A DNA stretch of 64,000 bases from Daldinia sp. FL1419 (GCA_025201765.1 MU623508.1:1-64000), one strand, 5' to 3'; shown: positions 50,985 to 64,000, counted from the stretch's first letter. Notes: a model not told the origin generated them from the sequence alone. Program-made: numbers and translations.

Positions 50985-53900
50985 AAGCTTCTTAGAGTTG
51001 ATGATGTTGAACCTTTAACGAATCAATCTCGACAAAAGAATTGGAAAAATTATATAACCAACTGTAACCAAATTGATTAAATATTATATAAACCAAAAGA
51101 AGAAAAAGAAAGAAAATCCAAATTTCTCAAGTCTTTTAATTGTTGTTTTGCTTCGAGTGTTTCGCAACTCTATTTAGTGTTCTCTGATCTTATTCATGGG
51201 CTTGTTTAGCTAATCGGTCCTTGTCTAGCTGTATACAATTAAAAGCTTATTTGAATATTTTCCATCCTAGTTAATCTAATGGTATGCTTGGCTGCAATTT
51301 AATTACTGAATCTATTGGCGTTTTTTTAGGCCATGTATATAGATTAAGTCCTTATTTTTCAAAATAAGCAACTTATTACAGTCCATATGTTATACAGTTA
51401 TTTAATTGTAGGTTTTTAAAGGTATTATTTTAAATTGATTCTAACATATACTTATTGCTTATCTTTATACTATTTATCTTGATTGGTTTATTTTTAGGTA
51501 AATGAATAACTTTAAGTATTTTATTTTATAATACTTGTTTTAGTAATGGTTCACTCTTGATTAGCTTAAAGGTTTTAATAGTTATTGGTATTGGTACTAG
51601 ATTATTAATCACTTAAATCACTATTAATTTAATTAATAATTTTATATAATTATTAAACTTTTCATAATAATTACCATTATTTTTAACCATAGTAATTAAC
51701 TTTTATAACCTACGTTTGATTATATATAACATATAAGTATATTAAAATCCATAAATCTAATTATCTCTTTAAATAATTATAAGAATTATGTATAATTCTT
51801 TAAAAATAGGTTTTTTTAACTTTTAAAGTGCTATTACCATCTGCTCTCTAATACAATCAACTTATTACTCTAATCTTTAATAAATTAAATTAAAAACCTA
51901 TAAACAATATTTTTTTAAAGTATAAACTGCAAAAAGAAAATGATTCTAATTATATACCTTTATTGGTTATATATACTTTAAATTAAATAAATTAATATAC
52001 ACCAATAAAAATAATATTTAAACATTTTATTATATAACCTTCAAAATGATTAAACTAAAATTTCCTTTAAAATTATAATCTAAAATCTATATTAATTCCT
52101 TTTCATAGAAGATTCCTTAATTAAATATATTATATATAACTAATTCCTAAAAAACTATAATATAAAAATTACTAAATTATTATTTTTTAATATACAATTA
52201 TAAGGCTTATATTAGCATTAATAATAAACTATTATACCAATAATTCGTATTAATCCCTAATAATACTATAATATTTTTAATTAATTGATCAAATATTGGT
52301 GTAAGGCCTTGAATTTTTTCAATACTTATATCTAACTAAGGAAACAAATTTTTATATTTAACTAATTTATTATATTTAATTGGATAAATGGTATTTATAA
52401 AGGTTTATAATAATTTAATCACCTTGCTTTAAATAGTAAAGGCTCCTAAAACTAACAATGAATTGATTATATTATTAATTTAATAAAATTTGATATTACG
52501 GGGTACTATTAAATTAATAACGGTAATTAGTAATAATATTAATATTAAATACATGTTATATGAATTACCTTAATTTGATTAAGTAGAATATAACCTTAAA
52601 TAAATGAAAATTATATTGTAGAAGAAAAAGAATATTAAAAATAAAAAGATAAATTAACAGTATTTTATATTTTAATTCCATAATCATTATTATTTAAATT
52701 AATAAATATTTATTAATTATAATTATAATTTTTATATAATATATATATTTTAAATTTATATATAAACATTAAATAATATTCTTCAACAATTTAATCATAT
52801 TAATCATAAATAATATTTTTTATTTTAATATATTATAATTTAATACCATAACTTTTATCCTTCCTCTCCCTTCGGGATTTATTCTTCAACCTTTCAACTT
52901 ATTTATCCTAAAACGCTTCGTCGCATCTGATCAGCTATTATTCAATAAGTTTTTAAGATATCTTCTTAATTTAAGCCAATAAATACAAATTCTTTAAATG
53001 ATAATTCTATATTAATAATATCATTAATTAATACTTTAAATAATAATAATAATAATAATAATAATAATTCAAATAATTAATCTATTATTGTTCCTATTGT
53101 TCCATCATTTAATTGTATTTTTATAATATAATTTAATTAAATTAATAATATTAACAAACTTAAGAAATATTAGAAATTAATTACATATATTAATCTTCTC
53201 CTTGATTTCTATTATCTTGTAAATCCTTTTGAAATATCTTAAATAATTCCTAGCTGATCAAAACATTTAAATACTTAATATAATAGAATTTAAGGTCCTT
53301 AGCAGTGCTACAACTAATTATTATATTTGTTAGAAAATTATTAATAATGATTTTTAAAAAAATAATCCTTATTATCCTCATTATCTCAATATAACTTTAT
53401 TACAATTATTTAAAAGGAATAAACAAATAATACCAATTATATATATCAATATTTGTAAAAATAGTCCTGTTAATGAATATATAATTAAAATTTTAATTAA
53501 TTTTTATTATATAAAAAATCTAATAATTTAAATATTTAATTATTTAAATGAAGTACCTTGTAAGTTCTACAAAAAACATTTCTAATTATTTAATTTTAAA
53601 ATTCGTATTAATATATAGTTTTTCTTTGGGTGTTACATTCTTCTTAATAAAAATAATTATGATAATTATTTATATATTATGAAAAAATGCAATCTTTAAA
53701 TTTTAAAATTTAAATTCTTTTATATATAAATTAATTATTTCCCTTCCTTTTATAGGGATATAATTAAAAAGAATTCCCCAACTATAAGCAAATATAATGG
53801 TTAGAAGTTGGCAAAAAAGATACTTTTGTCTTAGATGTAAAAAAAAGATAATAATATTAAAATATTATTGTATCAAATTAATCAACAATTTGATTATCTG

Positions 53901-55964
53901 TATATATAAACTTAAAAATTAAATAAAAATAGAAAACCCAAAATAGTAGAAAAAAAATATTTTTGACCTGATATCTTATTCTTAGTTAAGGTTGTGATTA
54001 TTGTGGTGGACTCCAATGAGCTCTCTTTTCATCTAATCGTGCATTTTATAGTAGTTCTTGATATATAATTTATTCTTAGCTTATCTTTTGATGATTTTGT
54101 AGAATTGGGTAAATGAATAATTATTAATCATTTTAATTGGTACTTATTTTATATATGATACCTTCTTTATAACCTTTTGGTTAATTTTTTTAGAAATATT
54201 GTATATATAATTATTAAGGTAAATAATTTCTTTTACTTCTTTAGTTTTTTTAAAAATTATAATATAATCTCTAATTAGATCAATAATTTTAATAATATTA
54301 AATAAAGTAGGACCTTTATTAAGATCTTTAAGTTTTTTTTAAATAGATTTAAATTTTTCGGAGTTATATGGTGTAAATTTGAATTTTAATTAATTATAAG
54401 TTTGGTTTTAAATAGCAATTCTGTAAATATTGATTTTGATTTATTTCTTAATATTTTTATTAATTATTTAATATAATATATTAGTAATTATATTATTTTT
54501 AATTATTTTATATTATTGGAAAATATATTATATATCTTTAAATTATTATATGATATTTAATTTATTAAATAAATAATTAGGGTAATAATTAAGTTCTGGT
54601 AAAATTGGTTAATATGTAATGATTAAATGAGTACCCTTGCCTTGATTAGGTACATTTATAGGTGTAAAAACTGTTATTGGGTTTTAAATAATAGATGTAG
54701 GCTTTCTTGGTATGCATCCTGTAGTGACTGAATCTGGCTGCTCTTGTTGTACAACAATAGGATCTGGGTTGATTGGCTGGGTAGATGGTATATCTTAGCT
54801 TATATTAAGTGATTTAATAATAGGAAGGTTTTGTTATATAATTGTTATATAAGGTATTGGTAGAGGTGCTATGGGTATTAGGGGTGCTTGAATAATTTCG
54901 GAAGGCGGTAACGTGCTGAACTCGGGTTGATCAAACGGAATATCAAGTGTCTGTTCAACTAGCTGCTATTTTAACAGTATAAGGGGTATAGTATGATTAA
55001 ATGGTATATAAGGAAGTGTTAATGTTTTTTTTTTAATTATTTTTAATTCATACTTAAGGGATAATCAAAGGTTTGTAACATCTTTTAAAATAATAAACTT
55101 TAGTTGTGCTTAACTTGTTATTTAAGTAGATTGTAGCGATCTCAGCTCCTAATTGTAAGGTTTCGGTTCCATACTATATTGCTTCAAAAATTTTTAGGAA
55201 GGTTGTAAATATCAAAAAAACAATAATTTCAAACACACTCCATCCTCTCCATATAAATAAACTAATTAAATTAATAAAAACTAACTCCAAAACTATATAA
55301 CATTCCCTGTAAATCTTCATAAATATTATTATTTAACTATTAATTTCATAATAATTATTATAAATTTATATAATAATTCTAATATTCTTAATACTATTAT
55401 TTAATTATTTAATTAACCCTATCTTTATAGATACATGTTCTAAAAACAACTCAAACTCCATAATTATTCTTTCTTCATAATAATATCTATAAATCCTATA
55501 AATTTTTGTAAATTTTTGTGGTTCTAATATGGGTCTTTATATAAATTTTATTCACATTATATTAAATAATTTATATTATTATATTTCTAAATTTACATCT
55601 ATTTCATTTTTAATATTTTAGATTTCCAAATTATTATAAAATATTTTCTTGATATATATATAATTTAATTAAATAATTCTTAATTACTTTTTATAATAAA
55701 GTTTTCTCAATATTAATTATATAAAAATTTAAATACATTAAAATTATCTTAAAATTTTAAAATTAAATTAACTTCCCTCACTCCTCATTCTCTTAAACTT
55801 TATCCTAAAACTGTATTCGTGCTAATTAAATAATATTAATCTTAATTAAAATAATATAAGTAATATTAATAATATAGTTTTTGATTCTTATAATTATCAA
55901 TCTTAATAAATATTAATCCTCCTAAAATTGAAATTACAAATTCAAATTTCATAATAATTGCCAC

Positions 55965-56359
55965 TAAATAGGAACTCTAATAATTTTTGTAAAATATGCC
56001 CTATATTTCAACTAACCTATATCAAACCAAAGGCTATATAAATTAAAAAATATAAAGTGACTATATTTTAAAAAAGGAAATAGGTTAATCAAATAAAAAA
56101 ACTAATAAAGGTAATTATTTATTAATAATAATGTATTATAAAAGGATATTTTCAAGGAAGAAATTAAAATTGTATATTTTTATATGAAGGTTCTATAAAG
56201 GCAATCTCTAAAGAATTATATATGACTTAAACTGATCAGGTAAGAAAACAATTCTTGAAGACTTATTTATATTCAAAAGAACTATAAATCTTAAAAGGGG
56301 GGGGGTTAACAGGGTCCTTTAAGGTAACTCCTATTACCTAATCACACTACCCTAGTTCA
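55965..56359 (-). repeat. 5' LTR of G3 (395 bp)
   Basis: Starts TAAATAGGAAC and ends CCTAGTTCA on the plus strand. One base separates it from the primer site. Confidence 0.88.
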
Positions 56360-56373
56360 ATATATATAGATAT

Positions 56374-56781
56374 TAAATTGGAATAATGTAATTAGGTAAT
56401 AGATATTATTTTGCAGAGACCTTATTAATTTTTATAGAATTAAACCTTCTAAGGTCTTTATAGTTTTTTTGGATATAAATAAGCCTTTAAAAATTGTCTA
56501 TCTTATTTGATCAGCTTAAATTTATTATAATCCTTAAAAAATCTTTTTTATAAAACTTTTATATAATAATATATAATTTTAATCCTTTTCTTAAATATAT
56601 CTTCTTATAAAACACTATTATTTATAAATAATTATATATATTTATTTTTCTATACAATCATTTTATTCTTTTTTTTAATTTATAATTATTTTGTATCCTT
56701 TTTCTTATATAACCTTCAATTTATTATAGATTAATTAAAGTGTAGGGCATATCTTACAAGAATTATTAAAATTTTTATTTA
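56374..56781 (+). repeat. Solo LTR (408 bp)
   Basis: TAAATTGGAA (from TGAACC) to TTTTTATTTA, flanked by ATAT (56370-56373, 56782-56785). Same length as the LTRs of G-in and G-out. Confidence 0.8.
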
Positions 56782-56785
56782 ATAT

Positions 56786-58667
56786 AAAATTATTCTTATA
56801 TTTTTAATTAAATTCTTTTTTTAATTATTTTTATAATTGAATTACTTTAATTATATAAGTTTTTTTTTATTTTTTTATTTTATTTTATTTATTTTCTTTC
56901 AAGGTGGGTTTTTACAAAAGGTTATAATATAATTACGTAATTAAAGTTATAAAATCTTATTAATTTTTATAAAATTAACTTTTTTAAGGTTTCTATAAAT
57001 TTTTTAATATATAAATAAGTTTTCAAAAATTATTTTCTTATTTAATCAATTTAAGTTCTTAAATATAAAATTATTAATTTTTTTATATTTTTTATAATAA
57101 TGAGTTAGGATGACAGGGTTAGGATAAAATCTACTAATTTAATCTTTTTAAAGTTTCTATAAGTTTTTTAATATGTAAATAAGTCTTCAAAAGTTATTTT
57201 CCTATTTGATCAGTTTAAGTTCTCAAGGATAAAATTGTTAATTTTTAAAATCATAGAATTTTGTACAATAAAAGTATAGGGTTAGGGTATATCTTACAAG
57301 AATTATTAGAGTTTATATTCAATATAAATAAGCCTTTAGAAATTATTTTCCTATTTGATCAACTTAAATTCCTATTAATAAAAAAGATGTATTTAATTAT
57401 AAATATTTTTTTAAATTTTAAATTTTTAATATATTTTTTCTTTTTATTTTTTATTAATTTATTAATTAATTTATCAATTTTTATTAATTTTTATTAATTT
57501 TTATTAATTATTATTAATTTTTTATTAATTTTATATATTAATTTATTAAAAGAATTTTAGTATAATATATTGGATTTTATCCTGGATAATTTTTAGTTTA
57601 TTAAAGGATAATTAAAATGTAAAGGATATCTTACAAAAATTATTAAAATTCTTATTTACAATTAGTCTTTAAATATAAAATTAATCCTTCAAAAGTTTCC
57701 ACAAGGTTTTTAATATATAAACAGGTTCTTAATAATTAATTTTTATCTAATCAAATCAAACTCAACAAAATTATCACTTTCTCTTATAATTTTTATAATA
57801 ATTTATGAATTTGCTTTCTTATTAAATATCACCTTTTAAATGTTAATTACTATTATTAATAATTATTTTTATTAATCTTTTATTTAATTATATTAATATT
57901 CTTTTTAAAATATAATTTGTTATAGTGTAGCTGAAATGTAGGGCAAGGCATATCCTCTAAAAATTATTAAACCTTTTCTTCAATTAGAGCTCTTATTTAA
58001 TATATAAGTTCTCAAAAATTAATTCTTATCTGATCAACTTAAGCTCATCATAGTTTTTTAAAAGTCACCTTTATAGAGCTTTTGTACAATAATATACAAT
58101 TTCAGTCCTCTTTTCAATATAATTTCTTATAATGTGTTACCATTGGTAAATAATCATTTTTAATAATTATTTTACCTGATTATTTTAATATTATCTTTAA
58201 GATATAGTTACTTTACATCCTCTATTCTTATATAATTTTTGGCGTATTATAAGGTAATTAAAGTATAGGGTATATTATACAAGAATTATTAAAGTTCCTA
58301 TTCATTGGAACTATATTGTAAAATTTTATTAACCTTTATGGAACCAATTTTTCTAAAATCTTTACAAACTTTTTCAGGGGATATATAAAATCTTAAAAAT
58401 TGATTCTTATCTGATTAAATTATGTTCTTAAATTTTACAGAATTATTAATTTCTCCTATAATTTTTATAATAGTTTATGAATTTTCTTTTTTATTAAATA
58501 TATTATCTATTCTATTTGTTAAATATCAATTACCATTGCAAGCAATCACTTCTATTAACCTTTTATTTAATTATTTTAATATTTTTTTTAGAATATAATT
58601 TATTATAAGGTAGCTAAAATGCAGGGCATATCTTACAAGAGCTATTAAAACTCATATTTAATATATA
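56786..58667. repeat. Degenerate LTR-like units inside Helitron H3
   Basis: A series of plus-oriented units, each ending in a GGGCATATC(T/C)TACAAGAATTATTA-type block (near 56745, 57285, 57625, 57950, 58270, 58625) and starting with an AGGTTTTTATATATAAATAAG-type block. They resemble the 3' half of the Gypsy LTR and are too decayed to delimit. The 78-codon frame at 57261-57497 lies here and is not a gene. Confidence 0.6.
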
Positions 58668-59307
58668 AACCCCTAAAAGTTAATTTATATTTAATTAAAT
58701 TAATTTATTAAATATTAATTTATTCAGATTTTTTTATAACTTCTTACAATAATTTATAACCTTATCTCCAATTGAATATATTATCCATTCTATTTTTTAA
58801 GCATTAATAATTACCTTTATTAATTAACCTTATATTTAATCATTTTAAGATCTTTTTTACAATATAATTTGCTATAAAATAACTGAAATATAGGGCATAT
58901 CCTACAAGAACTATTAAAGCTCTTGTTGAATTAGAGCATTTAATTAATTAAAATATTTGTTTAATACCCTAGTTAAATAATTTGCAGGGGGATTTTACTG
59001 ATGTAAGTTCCTGTTCAATTAAAAAAGTTGTATGCCATAAGGAAGTCACAGGTGCGCGCACGAAGTACATCAAAATTCAAAACCATTTTGATTCAATTTA
59101 TCAATTCAAAACCTATTTAAAAATACTTATAATTGGTATTATTTGAAATTTAATTAAATTTGTGATTTTTTAAGATATATTATATATGTTTCTAATTGGA
59201 AATTATTATATAATAATTGAAAATATCTGAAATTATGGGGCATTTTTCTAAAAATTGATTAATTAATTAGGATTGTGGTGCAATTAATGAAATAAGAAAG
59301 ACATAAA

Positions 59308-59677
59308 TATATATCTAATACCTAGGTAATAGCGGGAAGATCCCATTATTTCTTAGGCCTCTAAAATTCTACCTATTTTTAAATTTTCCATCTTGCTTCT
59401 TAAATTTTAAAATTAAAGCCTCCATTATTCATACAGAATTTAACCATCATTATTATCATATTTAAATAAAAATATATTAAAAAATAACCTAACTTTATCT
59501 CTAATTATAATATTTCTATTACCTTATATATATTATTAATTTCCTATAAATAAACTAATTAGATAATACCCAATTTCTTAATAATGCCTTTTGTTTCATG
59601 GTTTTGGCTTGGAATATGCCACACTGCTGCTCCATATGCTATTGTACTCCGTATCACTTTCGTGTAGATCTCTTTTA
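59308..59677 (-). mobile_element. LINE L1, fifth segment (5' end)
   Basis: Reverse complement of about 40410-40760 of L3, including GGCATATTCCAAGCC reversed (the WHIPS region of the RT). Ends at the 14-bp duplication ATCATATTAAGTTA (59678-59691). L1 is therefore 5'-truncated within the RT-proximal region. Confidence 0.82.
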
Positions 59678-59984
59678 ATCATATTAAGTTAGAAATTAAT
59701 AAATTTATTTAAATTACCTTCTTAGTTTTTATTATTTTAATTAAATAAATTATTTAATTTTTAAAATAAAATATTAATAATAATGTTATTTTTTTTATAA
59801 TATATTTTATTTTAAAATTAAATATTTTAATATATACAATTTATTTTATTAGTGTTATGTTGGGTAGATTTATGAAATTATTATTAAGTTGGGCAATTAG
59901 GATTTTAATATTAGTTTTTAAAAGGAATTGGATTTTGTAGATATAATTTTGTAATTGTTTGAACAATTTTATGATTATTAAATA
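59678..59984 (-). mobile_element. Gypsy element G0, resumed
   Basis: Reverse complement of about 35230-35530 of G-out, continuing exactly from 19976. Interrupted by Helitron H2. Confidence 0.82.
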
Positions 59985-62711
59985 TCTATGTCTTTCTTAT
60001 TTCATTAATTGTATCATAATTCTAATTAATTAATTAATTCTTAAAGAAATTTCCCACAATTTCAGATATTTTCAATTATTATACAATAACCTCCAATTAG
60101 AAACATATATAACATATTTCAAAAAATCACAAATTCAATTAAATTTTAAATAATACCAATTATTAATATTTTTAGGTGATTTTTGAATTAATATAATAAA
60201 TTAAAATAGTTTTGAATTTTGATATACCCCATACGCGCGCTTATGGCTTCCTGTAGCGTACAGCTCTAAACCGCACTTTTTCAATTAAACAAAAACTTAT
60301 ATCAGCAAAATCCCCTTACAAATTATTTAATTAAGGTATTAAATAAAAGCTTTAATTAAAAGCTCCAATTAAATAAAAGCTTTAATAAAACAGAAACTCT
60401 AATAATTCTTACAGAATATGCCCTACATTTTAGTTACCCTATAACAAACTATATTTTAAGAAAGGTATTAAAATAATTAAATAAAAGGTTCATTAATATA
60501 AGTGATTACTAACACTTAAAAAATAAAATAAATAATATATTTAACTGGAGATAAAGTTATAAATTATCGTAAAAAGCTATATAAATAATAATCCTTAAAG
60601 AACTTAACCTAATTAGGCAGGAATTAATTTTTGAAGGCCTATATATTAAACAGGAATTATAATTAAACAAAAATTATAATTAAATAAAAACTTTAATAGT
60701 TAGATATAAAGTAATTATATTATAAAAAAAATAATAAAATAATTAAATAAAAGGTTAATAAAAGTAATTGCCTATAATAGTAATTGTTGTTTAAGAGATA
60801 AAATAAATAATATATTTAATAAAAGAAAGAAATTATGAATTATTGTAAAAAATTCTTTAAAAAGTGATGTTTAAAGAACTTAAATTAATTAGATAAAAAG
60901 AATAATTTTTGAAGGTTTATTTATACCCAAAAAACTTGTGGAAACTTTAAAATGATTTATTCAATAAAAATTAATAAGATTTTGCAAGGTAACTTTAATT
61001 ATGTAATTATATTACCCTAATTTATTATAATAAAAAATTTGATTTAATTAAATAAAAATTAATTTTTAAGGGTTTATATATTAAATAAAAACTTTAATTT
61101 AGGATTAATATTAGTTTTAATAGTTTTTGTAGGATATGTCTTATACTTCAATTAACTTATAGTAATTAGAAGCTATATAAACTGAGAATGCAAGATAACT
61201 ATATCCTAAAAAAGGTATTAAGATGATTAGGTAGAAAAGCTGTTATATGTGATTATTTTGTAATGGTAGTGCGTACGATAAAGATATAAGTTAAAAAAAT
61301 ATATATTATCCATATAAAATTATATGGAAACAATCTCTGAAGAATTATTTATAATTTAAATTGATCAAGTAGGAAAACAATTTTTAAAAGCTTATTTATA
61401 TTTAAATGGATATGTGTAAATCTTATAAGTGTATCTATCAAGGTTTTTTAGAATAATTCTTATTATATACTCCTATTACGTATCCTTATTACGTATCCCT
61501 ATTATGTATTACAACTACGTACTTACACTATACTAGTTCAATATTACATGGGAACTCTAATTTAGGGTTTAAACTTTTGGATTAGAGCTTTAATAATTCC
61601 TGCAGGATATACCTTACACTTCAATTACCCCATAATAAATTATATCCTAAAAAAGGTATTAAAATAATTAAATAAATAATTAATAAAAATAAATATTAAT
61701 AATAGTAACTAATATTTAAAAATTAAAATAAATAATATATTTAATTAAAAAAAAATCATAAATTATTATAAAAAGTTATAAAAAAAATTAATAATTTTGA
61801 AGAACTTAATCCAATCAAACAAAAAAATAATTTTTAAAAGTTTATATATTAAATATAAATTCTAATTCAAAATTAATACCATTATACAGGAACTTTAATA
61901 GTTAAATACAAGGTAATTATATCTTAAAAAAGATATTTAAATAATCACATAAAAAATTAAATAATAAAAATAATTATTAACGTTCAAAAAATAAAATGAA
62001 TAATATATTTAACTAAAAATAAAATTATAAACTATCGTAAAAAATTATAAAAAAAATTAAATAAATTGATACTTAAAAACTTAACCTAATCAAACACAAA
62101 TTAACTTTTAAAAACTTATATATTAAACATAAATTTTAATAACTCTTATAAGATATGCGCTGTATTTTAACTACCTTATAACAGGCCAAAGGTTATATAA
62201 AAAAGAAGATATAAAGTAATTATATCTTAAAAAAGAAAATAAAACAATTAGGTAAAATAAATTCTAATATATAATTACTTATAAATAATAACAATTTATA
62301 AAAAATTATATTTAAAAAAGGATTAAAATTATATATTATTATATAAAGTTTTATAAAGAAACTAATTATGTAAAACCTAAAGAGCCTATGCTGATCAAAC
62401 AAGAAAAATAATTTTGAAAAGCCTATTTATATCTAAAAGAATTATGGAGACCTAGGAGGTTTGGCTTTAAGGAAATTAATAAGGTCTTTGCAAGGTAAGA
62501 TTTATTACATAAATATATTACTTCAATTTATTATAATTTAAATAAATTGGAATAATAAATATAATAATAATTATATTATTTTAATTTAATAATTTTTTTT
62601 TTAATTTAAAAATTATATTTATTATTAAATATTAATTAATAATTATTAATATAAAAATAATTGGTCTTAAAAGTAAAATTGGTTGCAAAGTAACCAACCC
62701 CAAAAAACTAA
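59985..62711 (+). mobile_element. Helitron H2 (non-autonomous)
   Basis: 2727 bp. 5' start TCTATGTCTTTCTTATTTC is unmutated; 3' hairpin ATTGGTTGC-AAA-GTAACCAAC (62678-62698) followed by C/A-rich bases and CTAA (62708-62711). Flanks ATTATTAAATA and TTCTTATTTTATGG join to the Gypsy sequence (complement of about 35205-35235) with no duplication, between A and T. The interior parallels H1: GTAGCGTACAG near 60253, short repeats of the LTR-end unit at 60340-60400, then LTR-like units to about 62530. No Rep/helicase gene. Confidence 0.82.
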
Positions 62712-64000
62712 TTCTTATTTTATGGTATTATATTATAATTTGGATTTTTTCCAAATTTTTGATTTATATTTATAAGGCTTAAAAATAAATTAATTATTTA
62801 ATTAATTAATTATTATATCCCATCCTTACCTTAAAATATTAATCTTAAGAATTATTTGTTATCTTAATTTATAATCTATTATAATAAGGTATGGTGGTGT
62901 AATAAAAGTATTTTTTAATTTAATTATTATTTAATTTTATACTTTATTCTATATAAAAGGTTTATTTTTGTGTAATAATTTTATTAATGGTAGGATTTTT
63001 ATAATATAATTTTTAATTTATATATAAAAATATATTATAAAGTTTAAGAATAATTAGATTTTATTAATATTATTGCATTTTTCCTATTTAAGGATTTTTA
63101 AGATTTTGGTTTTTCTGGGTAGCCAACCATTTAATCTATAGATATAATTAACAATTTTGGTGCTTATTTTGTAAAGTTTTGATTTTTTAATATTTATAAT
63201 AATTTTAATTAATTTGAAATTTAATAGGATATTAATAATATTTTTAATATATTTTAACACAAATCACCTAATTCCAAGATAGATTTTCTGAATATTATAT
63301 TTAATAATTAGTCCTTTGATTCTAATATTATTAAAGAAGGGTTTGTATATATATGGTGTTAAGTTATATAAGATACAATTTATAACCTTAAGAAAATGTA
63401 TTATTGAATTTATTATTCTTTAAGGTATTATTATTATTTATAAAGATTTTAAAGGTATGGAAAAAGTGGTTATATTTTTACTATAAATTAATAGATCTAA
63501 TTGATTATACCCTAAAAATAAATTGATATAGGAGAGTATAATATATATAACAAATTTTTCAATAAAAGAATCATAATCTTTAAATAAAAAAACATTCCTA
63601 ATTATAATAACATTTAATTTAATTATTAAATTAATTAATCATAAACCACCATTTTTTTTATTATAAATTAAAGATTATAATATAAATTATAACTTTCTTC
63701 AAAAATCTTATACTTAATTTAATTCCTAAAAATTTCAATAACTTAATTTTTTAATAAAACAAATATAAAAATACCATTTAATTATTATACTTTATATAAA
63801 ATAATTTTAATAACATAATCAAATACTATTTCTAATTTTACTTTTCTAAATTTATTAAAATCCCAAATTAATACCATTTCTTAATAAAATAATATTTTAA
63901 TAAATATTTCTTTCTTTTAATTAATAAACTTTATATCTTTCAATTTATTTTTTAAATTTTCAAAATATTTAAAAATTAATTATATTTTTCTTAATTATTT
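62712..64000 (-). mobile_element. Gypsy element G0, RT side, runs off the window
   Basis: Reverse complement of about 33950-35210 of G-out, thus the RNase H and RT region, with all frames broken. The 5' half and 5' LTR of G0 should lie beyond 64000. Confidence 0.8.

Larger units (their letters stand above)
50590..56359 (-). mobile_element. LTR element G3
   Basis: 5770 bp with identical-length LTRs of 395 bp (50590-50984 and 55965-56359) and ATAT duplications (50586-50589, 56360-56363). The LTRs and polypurine side resemble the Gypsy family above, and the primer site (complement of about 55932-55963, TGGCAATTATTATG...) has the same layout, so it is a subfamily. Internal coding could not be assigned. 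A less-mutated patch at 54640-54975 reads on the minus strand as Pro/Gln/Ile-rich sequence (PLIPIAPLP), perhaps gag. At 5.8 kb it is shorter than G-in (8.5 kb), so it may be a deleted or non-autonomous form. Confidence 0.82.
49572..59307 (-). mobile_element. Helitron H3, enlarged by LTR insertions
   Basis: On the plus strand it starts with CTAG (49572-49575), seven T and the 3' hairpin ATTGGTTGC-TTT-GCGACCAAT (49585-49605), and ends GAAAGACATAAA (59296-59307), the complement of the 5' start TCTATGTCTTTC with one change. Flanks CTATAATA and TATATATCTAAT rejoin to the LINE L3 sequence around 40761-40785 with no duplication, again between A and T. Insertions inside it are solo LTRs at 49707-50088, 50150-50585 and 56374-56781, and element G3. 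The region 56.8-58.67 kb is a series of degenerate LTR-like units in plus orientation, joining a 5' end 58668-59307 like that of H4. No Rep/helicase gene. Confidence 0.8.

Noticed and set aside
15977..62402. Frames of 60-84 codons at 15977, 22301, 23515, 26253, 26947, 32498, 32511, 37577, 41394, 57261 and 62220
   Set aside because: All lie in RIP-mutated transposons or AT-rich filler, have Ile/Asn/Lys/Tyr/Phe-dominated composition and no independent support. Those in Gypsy or LINE copies are pieces of dead element genes.

Overview
The window is nuclear DNA of a filamentous ascomycete (Pezizomycotina) with a two-compartment genome. A gene island of ordinary base composition (about 1.8-15.55 kb) lies between very AT-rich blocks (1-1.8 kb and 15.6-64 kb). 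The AT-rich DNA is made of transposable elements whose reading frames are wrecked by C-to-T / G-to-A changes, the signature of repeat-induced point mutation (RIP). Short introns with CTAAC branch points, CT-rich promoter tracts and TAGG-type intergenic motifs also fit ascomycetes. The exact taxon cannot be told.

Gene island. Four genes are supported, all on the minus strand and widely spaced: a small SMP-like protein (3319-3563, two exons), a cytochrome b5-fused sphingolipid delta-8 desaturase (5059-6843, two exons), a VOC/glyoxalase-fold protein with a long disordered tail and a 19-Asp run (10270-11811), and EMG1/NEP1, the 18S rRNA pseudouridine N1-methyltransferase (14259-15445, three exons in my model). 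They share no pathway; two are housekeeping-type genes. I found no supportable tRNA, rRNA or further protein gene; the intergenic stretches of 1.5-3.4 kb look empty.

AT-rich block. From 17.87 kb to the right edge almost everything can be resolved as one nested stack of insertions. (1) Host G0: a minus-strand Ty3/Gypsy-type LTR element whose 408-bp LTR is at 17870-18277 and which runs off the right edge. (2) L1: a minus-strand LINE (19977-59677) inserted in G0 with a 14-bp target duplication. (3) Inside L1: a plus-strand Gypsy element (20640-37623) that carries a second copy of its own family (22891-31382); a minus-strand LINE L2 (37636-44228) that carries a nearly full plus-strand LINE L3 (37975-42907); Helitron H1 (45314-47666); LINE L4 (47910-49404); and Helitron H3 (49572-59307), which itself holds three solo LTRs and another LTR element, G3 (50590-56359). 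(4) Helitron H2 (59985-62711) sits directly in G0. LTR elements make 4-bp duplications (nearly always ATAT), LINEs make 12-19-bp duplications, and Helitrons make none and enter between A and T.

The most unusual component is the Helitron family: a TC-type 5' end, a GGTTGC/GCAACC hairpin just before CTAG at the 3' end, no target duplication, and an interior built of degenerate tandem and inverted arrays of sequence that looks like the LTR of the neighbouring Gypsy family, including six copies of a 17-bp unit resembling the LTR terminus.
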